NCBI GenBank assembly: GCA_029959555.1
Contig: JASCPI010000043.1
Coordinates: forward strand, 1 to 43,847
Direction of reading: 5' to 3'
Origin: Lysobacteraceae bacterium PS02065
Lineage (GTDB): Bacteria > Pseudomonadota > Gammaproteobacteria > Xanthomonadales > Rhodanobacteraceae
Length of the DNA: 43,847 nucleotides
The notes under the pieces were generated by a model, which did not search any database, was not told the origin of the DNA, and was given only the letters and a program-made list of their open reading frames with translations. Positions 1-6,717 of the stretch are shown in pieces. Each line of letters opens with the position of its first letter. Positions within the stretch are counted from its first letter, which is position 1. The position numbers were made by a program, and so were the translations under genes.

Positions 1-127
1 CCGCCTGCTCGGATCGATCGGCTACATTCCACCGGCCGAAGCCGAAGCCAACTACCATCAGCAACGTCAGTGCGTCACGGAGACGTGACTCACACCAACG
101 AGCCTCCGGGATTCCCGGGGCGATTCA
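1..127 (+). mobile_element. IS3-family element, right end (left-hand copy)
   Basis: The last 127 nt of an insertion sequence: the transposase C-terminal codons, then non-coding sequence ending in CA at 126-127. It is identical, in reverse complement, to 43721-43847, and identity stops at base 128. The TG...CA terminus and the transposase tail fit the IS3 family (IS407-like group is my guess). The remainder of the IS lies outside the window. Confidence 0.85.
2..88 (+). CDS. IS3-family transposase (OrfB), C-terminal fragment
   Basis: The last 28 codons and TGA stop of an IS3-type DDE transposase, entering from the left edge. The tail reads LLGSIGYIPPAEAE followed by NYHQQRQ, the typical end of rve-domain OrfB proteins in which R/W-x-G-Y-x-P is followed by E-x-x-Y. 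The catalytic domain is outside the window. An identical fragment lies in inverse orientation at 43760-43846. The reading frame points into the window, so the element's 3' end faces the cargo. Confidence 0.8.
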   Translation, partial: RLLGSIGYIPPAEAEANYHQQRQCVTET

Positions 128-159
128 CTGCTCGTTGTGTGCGGGAATCACCACGCCTA

Positions 160-756
160 TCACCGCAACCCTTCCCTTTCTGCGATCGACGATGTCGACA
201 GGTCCCATACGTCGAGCCGGACATCATGATCACGGTACCGAATAGCGGGTTCGCCATGGGTGCGGATCAGATGATCGTGCACCTCGTCACCCAGGAGCGG
301 CGCAGCCTCGAATGCGTGTAGCCAGTGGCAGGCCACGAGCACGCCGTCTTTCACGAGTGACGTCGCAACACGCCCCGCCAACGTCGCCATCGCCGGGGCA
401 TCCAAGTAGTAGCCCATCTCGCTCAGCACGATGAGATCGAACTCGCCCTCCATCCACTCCGAAGGCTGGGAGGAGTGGAAAATCTGCACATGCGGCAATG
501 CCTGCACGCGCGCACGAGCGAGTGCCGCCGCCGCGGCAGAGACATCGGTTCCGAACAAGGAGTCGCAGCGTGTGCCAAGCTGTGCGGTCAGCTCACCGTT
601 GGAACAGCCGATCTCCCACCCCCTTGCGAATCGCTCGCGCGGAAGCATGGCCAGAAGCAGCTCGCGCTTTCGCTGCTCGTACCAACGGCCTCGATATCCG
701 AAAGGATCCTCGATGCGATAGAGCGCATCGAAGTAGTCAGCGAGCGTACTCACCAT
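160..756 (-). CDS. class I SAM-dependent methyltransferase, NodS-like
   Basis: A 198-aa cytoplasmic methyltransferase. The N-terminal motif YFDALYRIEDPFGYRGRWYE is followed by the SAM-binding segment WEIGCSNGELT (motif I, E-x-G-C-x-x-G) and DLIVLSEMGYYL (motif IV region). This layout is characteristic of NodS-type N-methyltransferases. A longer frame is open to 1053, but the ATG at 756 is preferred because it overlaps the stop of the PIG-L gene (ATGGTGA, 750-756), implying translational coupling. It is the last gene of the 3483-160 operon, and the IS3 right end begins 33 nt beyond its stop, so any downstream partner gene has been removed. The substrate is unknown; an amino group freed by the neighbouring deacetylase is a reasonable inference. 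Confidence 0.8.
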   Translation of the reverse strand: MVSTLADYFDALYRIEDPFGYRGRWYEQRKRELLLAMLPRERFARGWEIGCSNGELTAQLGTRCDSLFGTDVSAAAAALARARVQALPHVQIFHSSQPSEWMEGEFDLIVLSEMGYYLDAPAMATLAGRVATSLVKDGVLVACHWLHAFEAAPLLGDEVHDHLIRTHGEPAIRYRDHDVRLDVWDLSTSSIAEREGLR

Positions 757-1493
757 AGGAAAAACTCGGACCCCATCTGGTAGCGTTCTACTACGGGAGG
801 CGGAAGCACCGGCCGATCGAGCCTCGCGTCCCCCTCGCCCGTCTGCGTGGCGAAGCAAGCGATCGCCTGCTGCTTGTGCATGCGCACCTGTGCGTCCAGC
901 CGTAGCCTCACGATTGGAGCATCGGAGGCTGACGTTGCCAGCCATGGACACCCCCAGATGGGGAACTGCAGGACGAGGCCGCCTGCAGCGCAGGCTGCCC
1001 TTGACACGCTTCGGTACGCCGCCTCGTGGTCGGGATGTCCATCCCGCTGCCACGTGGTCAATACGAGATCGGTGTGTCGGAGAATCGTGTCCAGCGCAGC
1101 GGTAACCTGTCCCTCCATGCCCCGAACCTCACCATCGGGCACGTGCAACGACACGATCTCCCTGCGCTTGATGCCGAGACGTGAGAGCGCATTGGCGAGT
1201 TCCATGGCACGTGCCACACGCAAACGCGCGGGCGTCCAGAAAGCATGGCCTGGATAGCACGCCTCGCCATCCGTAACCGATACGATCATGATGGGAAGGC
1301 CCGCTGCCGACGCGTAGGCGAGCAGTCCGCCGCAACCGAGCACTTCGTCGTCCGGGTGCGGCGCGACGACGACGACGCGTTCCGCGCGCCCCAGCAGCAT
1401 GCGCCAGTGTGTCTCGGGCAAAACATCCAGACGCGGCGGCTGCCAAGTGTCGCCGTCCATCCGCGACGACGCCTGAGCCACTAGAGCGACCAT
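750..1493 (-). CDS. PIG-L (LmbE-like) family deacetylase
   Basis: A 247-aa protein with the family signature APHPDDEVLGCGG about 45 residues in, which carries the zinc-ligand H-P-D-D motif. A TDGEA motif and a later GHPDHEAA stretch contribute the third metal ligand. PIG-L enzymes remove N-acetyl groups from glucosamine-type sugars in glycolipids, mycothiol or antibiotics. Length is normal for the family. It overlaps the acyl-CoA dehydrogenase-like gene upstream by 13 nt and the methyltransferase downstream by 7 nt, so the genes are translationally coupled. Together with the mutase and methyltransferase this suggests modification of a surface glycan or small glycolipid; the exact substrate cannot be read from sequence. 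Confidence 0.88.
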   Translation of the reverse strand: MVALVAQASSRMDGDTWQPPRLDVLPETHWRMLLGRAERVVVVAPHPDDEVLGCGGLLAYASAAGLPIMIVSVTDGEACYPGHAFWTPARLRVARAMELANALSRLGIKRREIVSLHVPDGEVRGMEGQVTAALDTILRHTDLVLTTWQRDGHPDHEAAYRSVSRAACAAGGLVLQFPIWGCPWLATSASDAPIVRLRLDAQVRMHKQQAIACFATQTGEGDARLDRPVLPPPVVERYQMGSEFFLW

Positions 1494-2479
1494 GGTGCAT
1501 GCACCGACCCATGCGCCGCGTGGCCGATCGCCTCCGCGTCACGCTCGGCGTGGCTCTGGCGAATGAACACTGAAAGATCGGCGCATCGCCTGGCATGGGC
1601 CAGGTCTTCGCAGAGAGGACCCGGCCCGAGCGCGCGCCCTACCCGGTCAATGACCTCCGTCGCAGCGCGCTCCACGCATGCGCGCACGCGCATAACCTCG
1701 TGTCGATGGGGTTGGAGCGGCTGGGCATCGATACATGCGGCTGTCTCACGCAACAGGGCTGCTGCCGCCGAAAGCGCCACGTCTACGGCCCCCAGATGGG
1801 CGGCCGCGTGGGGATCGCTACGCCCACGCACGTGGACACGCAATGTCTCACCGATCGCTGCCGCAGCCCCGTACCAGCATGCGGCGATGCCGGCGCCGCC
1901 ATGCCAGAACCCGGGCCTTTCAAGGTACGCATCTGCTCCGCCGATCAGCTTGGCAGGCGCAGCGTCGAATGCGAGCGGCGCGCTGACAATGCGTGCCATA
2001 CCCACGGCATGCCATGTCTCGGCAGGGCTGGACACGCCCGCTGCATCGAGATTGAGCGAAATCAGCGCTCGAGCGTCCTCCCAACACGCGGTCATGAGCG
2101 CGTGGTCCACGATGCCTGCTCCCGAGCACCACGCCTTGCGGCCAGTAGCGCGGCACGCCGTGCCTTGGACATCGTGGAGCGCAAGGCGGAATCCCGGCGG
2201 TTCCGCGGCCCAGACGGCCCAGATCCCGCCCCCGTATGGTGGAGGCACACGAAGCTCCATAAAAATCGCCAGCGCGTCGTAATGGGCTTCGAGCACCTTC
2301 GCCAGACACACGTCTTCCGCGGCAAACCCAGCGAGCCGACGCCATCGTGCGAGGGTCTTGCCTGATCCCGGAGAAGGCAACGCAGCGAAGTGGTGGATGA
2401 CCTCCCTCGCCCTGTCTGCAAGCGCTGAAGTCGGGCAGAGAGACGACGAATGCAGGTTTGGCTCAGCGAGTCGTGTCAC
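1481..2479 (-). CDS. acyl-CoA dehydrogenase-like protein
   Basis: A 332-aa protein resembling a shortened acyl-CoA dehydrogenase. Recognisable segments are the PPPYGGG patch (loop after the N-terminal helices), GRKAWCSGAGIVDHALMTA (the G-x-K-x-W-x-S/T-G-A-x-x-A beta-domain motif) and a helical C-terminus. Classical family members are about 380 aa, and I see no clear catalytic Glu, so it may not be a true fatty-acyl-CoA dehydrogenase. The start is GTG at 2479, overlapping the mutase stop as GTGA. Genes like this recur beside PIG-L deacetylases and NodS-type methyltransferases in beta- and gamma-proteobacteria, pointing to one shared pathway rather than beta-oxidation. Confidence 0.72.
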   Translation of the reverse strand: MTRLAEPNLHSSSLCPTSALADRAREVIHHFAALPSPGSGKTLARWRRLAGFAAEDVCLAKVLEAHYDALAIFMELRVPPPYGGGIWAVWAAEPPGFRLALHDVQGTACRATGRKAWCSGAGIVDHALMTACWEDARALISLNLDAAGVSSPAETWHAVGMARIVSAPLAFDAAPAKLIGGADAYLERPGFWHGGAGIAACWYGAAAAIGETLRVHVRGRSDPHAAAHLGAVDVALSAAAALLRETAACIDAQPLQPHRHEVMRVRACVERAATEVIDRVGRALGPGPLCEDLAHARRCADLSVFIRQSHAERDAEAIGHAAHGSVHAPWSL

Positions 2480-3483
2480 GGCGACGTAGAAATCCGATCG
2501 CCAACGCTCTCGCTAGGTAACGGCCGCACGCTGAACGCACGCGTTTCGTCGATGCCGTGCGTTATCACGTCCGCCGCCAGCGCCAACGATTCCGCGATCA
2601 CGACGTGCATGTCGAGATAGCGATACGTTCCGAGGCGCCCGATGAAGGTGACCTCGCGTTGCGCCTCGGCGAGCTCGACGTACTCGCGGAGCATGGCTTT
2701 GTCGTCGGTGAGGCGAAGCGGGTAGTACGGTATGTCGTCGTCGCCGGCGAGTGAACTGTACTCACGGAAGAGCACGGTGTCGGCGTGGGATTCCCAGGGG
2801 GCGAAGTGCTTGTGTTCCGCAACGCGTGTGTACGGAACGTGTTCCTCGCAGTAGTTGATGACCGCATTGCCCTGCTCGTCTCCGTGCCCGTCCATGCGCT
2901 CGAAGCGAAGGCTTCGGTACTGCAACCTTCCCTTGCGGAAATCGAAGTAGCTGTCCATGGGGCCGGACCAGTACACGTGGTCGTATTCCTGTGCGCTTGC
3001 AGGCTTGAAAGTCTCGCCCACATGCACCGAAACATCCGGATGATCGAGTATCCGTTCGACGATCGCGGTGTAGCCGTCTAGCGGGATGCCCTGGTAAGTC
3101 TGGTTGTAGTAGTTGTCGTCGTAGCTGAAACGTACCGGCAGGCGCTGCAGGATCGACGCCGGCAATGCGGAGGGCTCGACGCCCCACTGCTTCTTCGTGT
3201 AGCCATGGAAGAAGTTCTCGTACAGCTCGCGTCCGAGGAAGCGCAAGGCTTGGTCCTCGAACGTGACGGGATCCGTGATCGATTGATCTCCAATGCTCTC
3301 GACGAACCGGCGCGCCGCTTCGGGCGTGAAGTTCTCGCCAAAAAACTGGTTGATGGTCAGCAGATTGATCGGAAGCGAGAACGTGCCTCGCGCCGTGCGC
3401 GCCTTGACGCGATTGACGAACGGCCCGAACTGAGGGTCGGCAGGGATTCGTGAGAAAAACAGCCGAATCGGCTCTAACACCAT
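2476..3483 (-). pseudogene. glf: UDP-galactopyranose mutase, N-terminally truncated
   Basis: UGM converts UDP-galactopyranose to UDP-galactofuranose using reduced FAD. From about residue 22 the protein matches the family: FVNRVKA, SLPINLLTINQFFGENFTP, GYTKKQWG, PVRFSYDDNYY and YRSLRFE (the regions of the two substrate-phosphate arginines), then the C-terminal GRLGTYRYLDMH. The roughly 70-residue N-terminal Rossmann segment with G-x-G-x-x-G and the GGN and G-x-H-I-F-H-T motifs is absent. An in-frame TGA sits two codons upstream of the ATG. The first ~20 residues look unrelated to UGM, so a junction lies near 3415-3480. Without the FAD pyrophosphate-binding segment it is unlikely to be active. 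It overlaps the next gene by 4 nt. Confidence 0.85.
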
Positions 3484-3655
3484 GATTCAACGAGGAAACA
3501 CCCCTCGACGTCAGGCAGTTCGTGGATTACAGAACTAGGCTTGATCGAACCAGAAACCGTGTGACACAGGCATTCCTGGAGTACTGCTCAGGCACGCGTG
3601 CCCTTCTTGAATATTGGATTCAAGAGTTTCCACGCTCCTGACACAACGAAAACAC

Positions 3656-3814
3656 TCAAGAAGGCTCCGACCGTCGCCTGATCCATTGCAGCAGTTCCTC
3701 GTGCGGGATCGTACGTCCAGCGTCGACGTCGGCCATACCCTTGCGCGTTCGCCGATCTTTCTCTTCCTCGGTCAATTCCGGAAGGAGTGCTAGTAGCTTG
3801 TCTTCAGGGCTCAT
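3656..3814 (-). CDS. small antitoxin-like protein (52 aa)
   Basis: A 52-aa acidic/basic protein. The segment GMADVDAGRTIPHEELLQWI matches the C-terminal pattern G-x-x-D-x-x-x-G-R-x-x-x-H-E-E-x-x-x-W common in RHH/CopG- or ParD-type antitoxins. No ribbon-helix-helix N-terminus is visible and no toxin gene adjoins it. It begins 18 nt after the stop of the SseB-like gene on the same strand, so it may be co-transcribed. It could be a solitary or decayed antitoxin. The family is inferred from a short motif only. Confidence 0.5.
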   Translation of the reverse strand: MSPEDKLLALLPELTEEEKDRRTRKGMADVDAGRTIPHEELLQWIRRRSEPS

Positions 3815-3831
3815 AGGCCGATGAGCTGCGC

Positions 3832-4593
3832 TCAAGTTGACTTGATTCTCGTGAATATGGGCAGGATCTGGGGATCATCCAGGCCCGCCGGCAAAGGCTG
3901 CGATACGTCGTGGACCGCCAAGTCGATGATGACGTCCAAATTTGAGCATAAGGGCTGTATGGCGGTGGTCACCAGACGAGCGGCCCGCTCGGCGAAAGCC
4001 AGGTCGACCACCAGCCAGATCAACAGACCGGGAGGCTGTTCGACGCCTCCTGACGAGTGAGTTTCCAGGAGATAAGCCGACGAGACGAAGTCGGCGTGCT
4101 CAAGGCTGGCGCTGATGGCCGGAGCGAGCCAAGCCGGTGCCGCCGGGGCAGGTCTTACCGCGAACTCAGCCGGCGACAGCCGTTCTACCCTGGCCAGAAA
4201 GCCCGTATCCAACAATGTCGCAACCTCTTCCGGGTACAGGACAACGCCGCCGTCGTTGGGATTGAGCATCAACGTCGCGCCGCGAGTACCGGTTAGCAGC
4301 TCACGGCCTGAAACTCCCAGAATTCTGACAGCAGCCGAGCTGGCCGCCTGCGCCTTGTCGAGCGAGGTAAAGAAAGGGATCGCGTCGAAACCGTCAGGAT
4401 GGCGGAACTGGACTAGCCGCAGTGTCCGCGCGTCGTCCGAGACGGGCGCATGCACGTACACGATCGCATCCATCAGTCGCTTGAAGAATGCGCGTTCCTC
4501 GGCTGCGCTGTCGCGGGCCCGTTCAAAGGAAGCCTCCAGCGCTGCCTCCGCAGACGTAGTCCCTCTTCCACGCGGCCTGCTCGGTTGCTTCAT
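3832..4593 (-). CDS. SseB-family protein
   Basis: A 253-aa soluble protein. The N-terminal half (about residues 30-130) carries the SseB pattern: FFKRLMDAIVYVHAP, FRHPDGFDAIPFFTSLDKA (the segment in which a value is checked against 'F-T-S'), and GATLMLNPNDGGVVLYPEE. The C-terminal half corresponds to SseB_C (WLVVDLAFAERAARLV, DVIIDLAVHD). SseB proteins were first linked to serine sensitivity in E. coli, and their biochemical role is still unclear. It starts 2 nt after the stop of the BPSL0761-like gene, indicating a two-gene or three-gene operon. No transport or metal function is suggested; it is probably cargo from a previous chromosomal context. Confidence 0.82.
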   Translation of the reverse strand: MKQPSRPRGRGTTSAEAALEASFERARDSAAEERAFFKRLMDAIVYVHAPVSDDARTLRLVQFRHPDGFDAIPFFTSLDKAQAASSAAVRILGVSGRELLTGTRGATLMLNPNDGGVVLYPEEVATLLDTGFLARVERLSPAEFAVRPAPAAPAWLAPAISASLEHADFVSSAYLLETHSSGGVEQPPGLLIWLVVDLAFAERAARLVTTAIQPLCSNLDVIIDLAVHDVSQPLPAGLDDPQILPIFTRIKST

Positions 4594-4595
4594 GG

Positions 4596-4868
4596 TCAGA
4601 TGCGATGAGGGCCAAGCGGGTATCCGGAGAACCAGTCCGCCTCGATCTCGGTGCTCAAGTAGGGTCGTACGAAGGCCGACTGGGTCAGCGCTCGCAGCCG
4701 CTCTTCGTGCTCAGCAATCGCCTCAATGTCGCTGACCGTTGGATAGTGCCGCAGCAGTCGGTATGCCTCTTGCCGCACCTCTTTGGGCACGGCTTGGCTG
4801 GCGGCTAGCTGCCTGAGGAACGCGCCTGCCTGCAGCACATTGCGGGTGCGCTCAGATGGCATCGTCAT
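4596..4868 (-). CDS. BPSL0761-like small protein
   Basis: A 90-aa protein beginning MTMPSERTRNVLQAGAFL, with a helical RQEAYRLLRHYPTVSDIE segment. I recognise this pattern as the uncharacterised BPSL0761-type family of beta- and gamma-proteobacteria (recognition from memory, not a search). The function is unknown, and there is no signal peptide or membrane segment. It is first in the 4868-3656 transcription unit, directly before the SseB-like gene. An alternative start is the second Met, two codons in. Confidence 0.6.
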   Translation of the reverse strand: MTMPSERTRNVLQAGAFLRQLAASQAVPKEVRQEAYRLLRHYPTVSDIEAIAEHEERLRALTQSAFVRPYLSTEIEADWFSGYPLGPHRI

Positions 4869-4986
4869 GGCATCAAGAATGACTAAAACTAAGGAATGCT
4901 TAGCTTATCGCGTCTGTGGCCAGCCAGCGCACGGCGCAGTTACGGATCTTGCGAATTCCAACTTAAACTAATATAATCAATAATTT

Positions 4987-5014
4987 ACTTCGCATAACGT
5001 CGCTTATGTAAAAC
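4987..5014 (+). other. candidate XerCD (dif/pdif-like) recombination site
   Basis: A 28-bp site built as ACTTCGCATAA (11 nt), CGTCGC (6-nt spacer) and TTATGTAAAAC (11 nt). The architecture of 11+6+11, the CATAA/TTATG inner arms and the AT-rich outer D arm match chromosomal dif and plasmid pdif sites. It sits at the edge of the mer block. No recombinase gene is in the window, as expected, since host XerC/D would act. No second copy was found. Confidence 0.55.
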
Positions 5015-5196
5015 CGCGGCGTGGCCGGCTTGGTGAGTCTGGTGTTTGAATGGCTCCGCCCTTGATCGGTGTCTTGCTCACGTTGCGGCTAGCCCGCGCC
5101 GGACGCTCCAGCCCTGATAGCCTTCAGTTCCGCGAGCATGATGGGCGCAGGCTTGGTAGGTTTTGAGGATGAACCGGGCACGCTTGAGGAGCACCG

Positions 5197-5424
5197 ATGA
5201 CGCAGCAAACGGACGACTCAGAGCGCGATCCTGCTCAGGCCAAGAAGAATGCCCAGGCGAATTTCGATCGAATGCTTACTGGCATTCCGATGGAAATCCA
5301 AGACAGAGAAGCCAGCTTGGCCAGTCGGCTGGCCGCCTTGCCTGGAAGCCCGATAAAAAAGGGGTGGATTTTAGTGTGGGAAGACCGCACTAGCCCTTCT
5401 TGTCTGACAGCTCTCGTTCGGTAG
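5197..5424 (+). CDS. small hypothetical protein, possibly truncated
   Basis: A 75-aa ORF with a GAGG ribosome-binding-like element 8-9 nt upstream of the ATG (cttGAGGagcaccgATG). The first ~50 residues are hydrophilic and charged (TDDSERDPAQAKKNAQANFD) with helix-like composition. The last ~20 residues after PIKKGW look unrelated, as if the frame continues past a deletion junction. I do not recognise a family. The opposite strand is also open here, so the coding direction is uncertain. Confidence 0.3.
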   Translation: MTQQTDDSERDPAQAKKNAQANFDRMLTGIPMEIQDREASLASRLAALPGSPIKKGWILVWEDRTSPSCLTALVR

Positions 5425-5583
5425 GTTTCTGGTATCGCAAGGCTTACGCGCTTTTAGCCTTCAGTGTGGGCTTTGTCTGGCGCATGTCGGTGCAAGGAAA
5501 CAATCAGTGGCAGGTCACCTTGCCCCCGGCTCGAACTGGGGTTTGAGGCGCAGTGGAACGGAAAACCGGGTTAAGCCACGCGC

Positions 5584-5991
5584 CTAGCTCCCGTGCAGAG
5601 AATCGATCAGCGGGCACGACACAGTGCCTCGCTGCGCATGGCACTCGTTGACCAACCGTGACAGCACCGCTTCGATTCGCGTCAGGTCCGCCATCTTGGT
5701 GCGCACGTCGGTGAGCTGGAGCGCAGCCAGCTCGGCGGCTTCGCTGCAGTGAGTGCCGTCCTCAAGCTGTAGGAGTTGGCCGACTTCGTCCAGGTTGAAC
5801 CCCAGCCGCTGGGCGGATTTCACGAAACGCACCCGCGCCACGTCCGCCGATCCGTAGCGGCGAATACTGCCGACGGGCCGACCTGGTTCTGGCAATAACC
5901 CCTTGCGCTGATAGAACCGGATGGTCTCCACGTTGACCCCAGCGGTCTTGGCGAAAGCCCCGATGGTCAGTGTTTGCGGATCGTTCACCAT
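5584..5991 (-). CDS. merR: mercuric resistance transcriptional regulator MerR
   Basis: A 135-aa Hg(II)-responsive regulator that represses the mer promoter when apo and activates it by DNA distortion when Hg-bound. The N-terminal winged helix (TIGAFAKTAGVNVETIRFYQRKGLL) is typical of the MerR family. The three mercury-binding cysteines fall at C82, C117 and C126, exactly as in Tn501/Tn21 MerR, so metal specificity is well supported. It is transcribed divergently from merTPA, and its start lies 5 nt from the -35 element of the shared promoter, allowing autoregulation. Confidence 0.97.
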   Translation of the reverse strand: MVNDPQTLTIGAFAKTAGVNVETIRFYQRKGLLPEPGRPVGSIRRYGSADVARVRFVKSAQRLGFNLDEVGQLLQLEDGTHCSEAAELAALQLTDVRTKMADLTRIEAVLSRLVNECHAQRGTVSCPLIDSLHGS

Positions 5992-5996
5992 CGCGC

Positions 5997-6027
5997 TTGA
6001 CTCCGTACTTGACTACGGAAGTAACCT
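5997..6027 (+). promoter_or_regulatory. mer operator/promoter (P-merTPA)
   Basis: -35 TTGACT (5997-6002), a 19-bp spacer and -10 TAACCT (6022-6027). The spacer holds a perfect hyphenated dyad TCCGTA-CTTGAC-TACGGA (6002-6019), the MerR operator. The over-long 19-bp spacer is the hallmark of MerR-activated promoters. The layout closely matches the known Tn501 merOP, with changes in the dyad centre and in the -10. Confidence 0.95.
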
Positions 6028-6065
6028 TAGCGCATCACGCAACGTCTCGGAAGGAGATCCCTCAC

Positions 6066-6416
6066 ATGGCAGACCCCAGCAACGGCCGCGGTGCACTGGC
6101 CGCCGGTGGCCTCGCCGCCATCCTCGCCTCGACCTGCTGCCTCGGTCCGCTGGTGCTGATCACGCTGGGTTTCTCCGGCGCCTGGATCGGCAACTTGACC
6201 GCGCTGGAACCGTACCGGCCGATCTTCATTGGCGTGGCGCTCGTGGCGCTGTTCTTCGCGTGGCGTCGCATCTTCCGGCCGGCTCGCGCCTGCGCGCCGG
6301 ACGACGCATGCGCCGTGCCCCAGGTGCGGACGGCCTACAAGGTGATCTTCTGGATCGTCACCGCCCTGGTGCTGATCGCGCTCGTGTTCCCCTACCTCAT
6401 GCCCCTGTTCTACTGA
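6066..6416 (+). CDS. merT: mercuric ion transporter MerT
   Basis: A 116-aa inner-membrane protein that takes Hg(II) from MerP and delivers it to cytoplasmic MerA. It has three predicted TM segments. The first contains the vicinal pair C24-C25 (STCCLGP), and the cytoplasmic loop holds C76 and C82, all as expected for MerT. The ATG at 6066 is preceded by GGAGA. It lies 12 nt before merP and 38 nt downstream of the mer -10. Length is exactly that of classical MerT. Confidence 0.97.
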   Translation: MADPSNGRGALAAGGLAAILASTCCLGPLVLITLGFSGAWIGNLTALEPYRPIFIGVALVALFFAWRRIFRPARACAPDDACAVPQVRTAYKVIFWIVTALVLIALVFPYLMPLFY

Positions 6417-6428
6417 AAGGAGATTGCC

Positions 6429-6707
6429 ATGAAGAAACTCGTCGCATTGCTCGCTCTGACCGTTGCCCTCAGCGCTCCCGCCTGGGCCGCCACCAAAACC
6501 GTCACGCTGTCGGTGCCGAGCATGACCTGCGCCACCTGTCCGATCACGGTCAAGAAGGCGCTGACCAAGGTCGAAGGCGTCATCGAGGCCAAGGTGACCT
6601 GGGAGCCCAAGGAGGCGGTGGTAACCTACGACGATACCAAGACCACTCCGGCCGCGTTGACCAAAGCCACCGAGAACGCCGGCTACCCGTCTACCGTCAA
6701 GAAGTGA
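6429..6707 (+). CDS. merP: periplasmic mercury-binding protein MerP
   Basis: A 92-aa periplasmic Hg(II) scavenger. It has a cleavable signal peptide (KKLVALLALTVALSAPAWA, cleavage after AWA) and then a single HMA fold with SMTCATC (C34, C37). A GGAG ribosome-binding site lies just upstream of the ATG. It is placed between merT and merA, with an 10-nt gap to merA. Confidence 0.97.
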   Translation: MKKLVALLALTVALSAPAWAATKTVTLSVPSMTCATCPITVKKALTKVEGVIEAKVTWEPKEAVVTYDDTKTTPAALTKATENAGYPSTVKK

Positions 6708-6717
6708 GCACACGCTC

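Larger units (their letters stand above)
4869..5583. other. 715-nt junction region with low coding content
   Basis: Between the BPSL0761-like gene and merR. The portion 4955-5015 is unusually AT-rich for the window and holds a pdif-like site (4987-5014). From 5015 to 5180 I see no convincing gene. A small plus-strand ORF at 5197-5424 is possible. The remainder to 5583 has no recognisable coding or IS end. It probably represents a recombination scar between the SseB block and the mer block. Confidence 0.55.

Noticed and set aside
3940..3965. Second dif-like sequence (GAGCATAA) within the SseB gene
   Set aside because: The right arm does not match TTATG and the site lies inside an intact coding sequence.
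5538..5575. Possible Tn3-family inverted repeat (GGGG start, then AACGGAAAA)
   Set aside because: It aligns to Tn21/Tn501-type ends only with a 4-nt offset and several mismatches, and no partner end, resolvase or Tn3 transposase was found. A mer transposon origin is plausible but not supported here.
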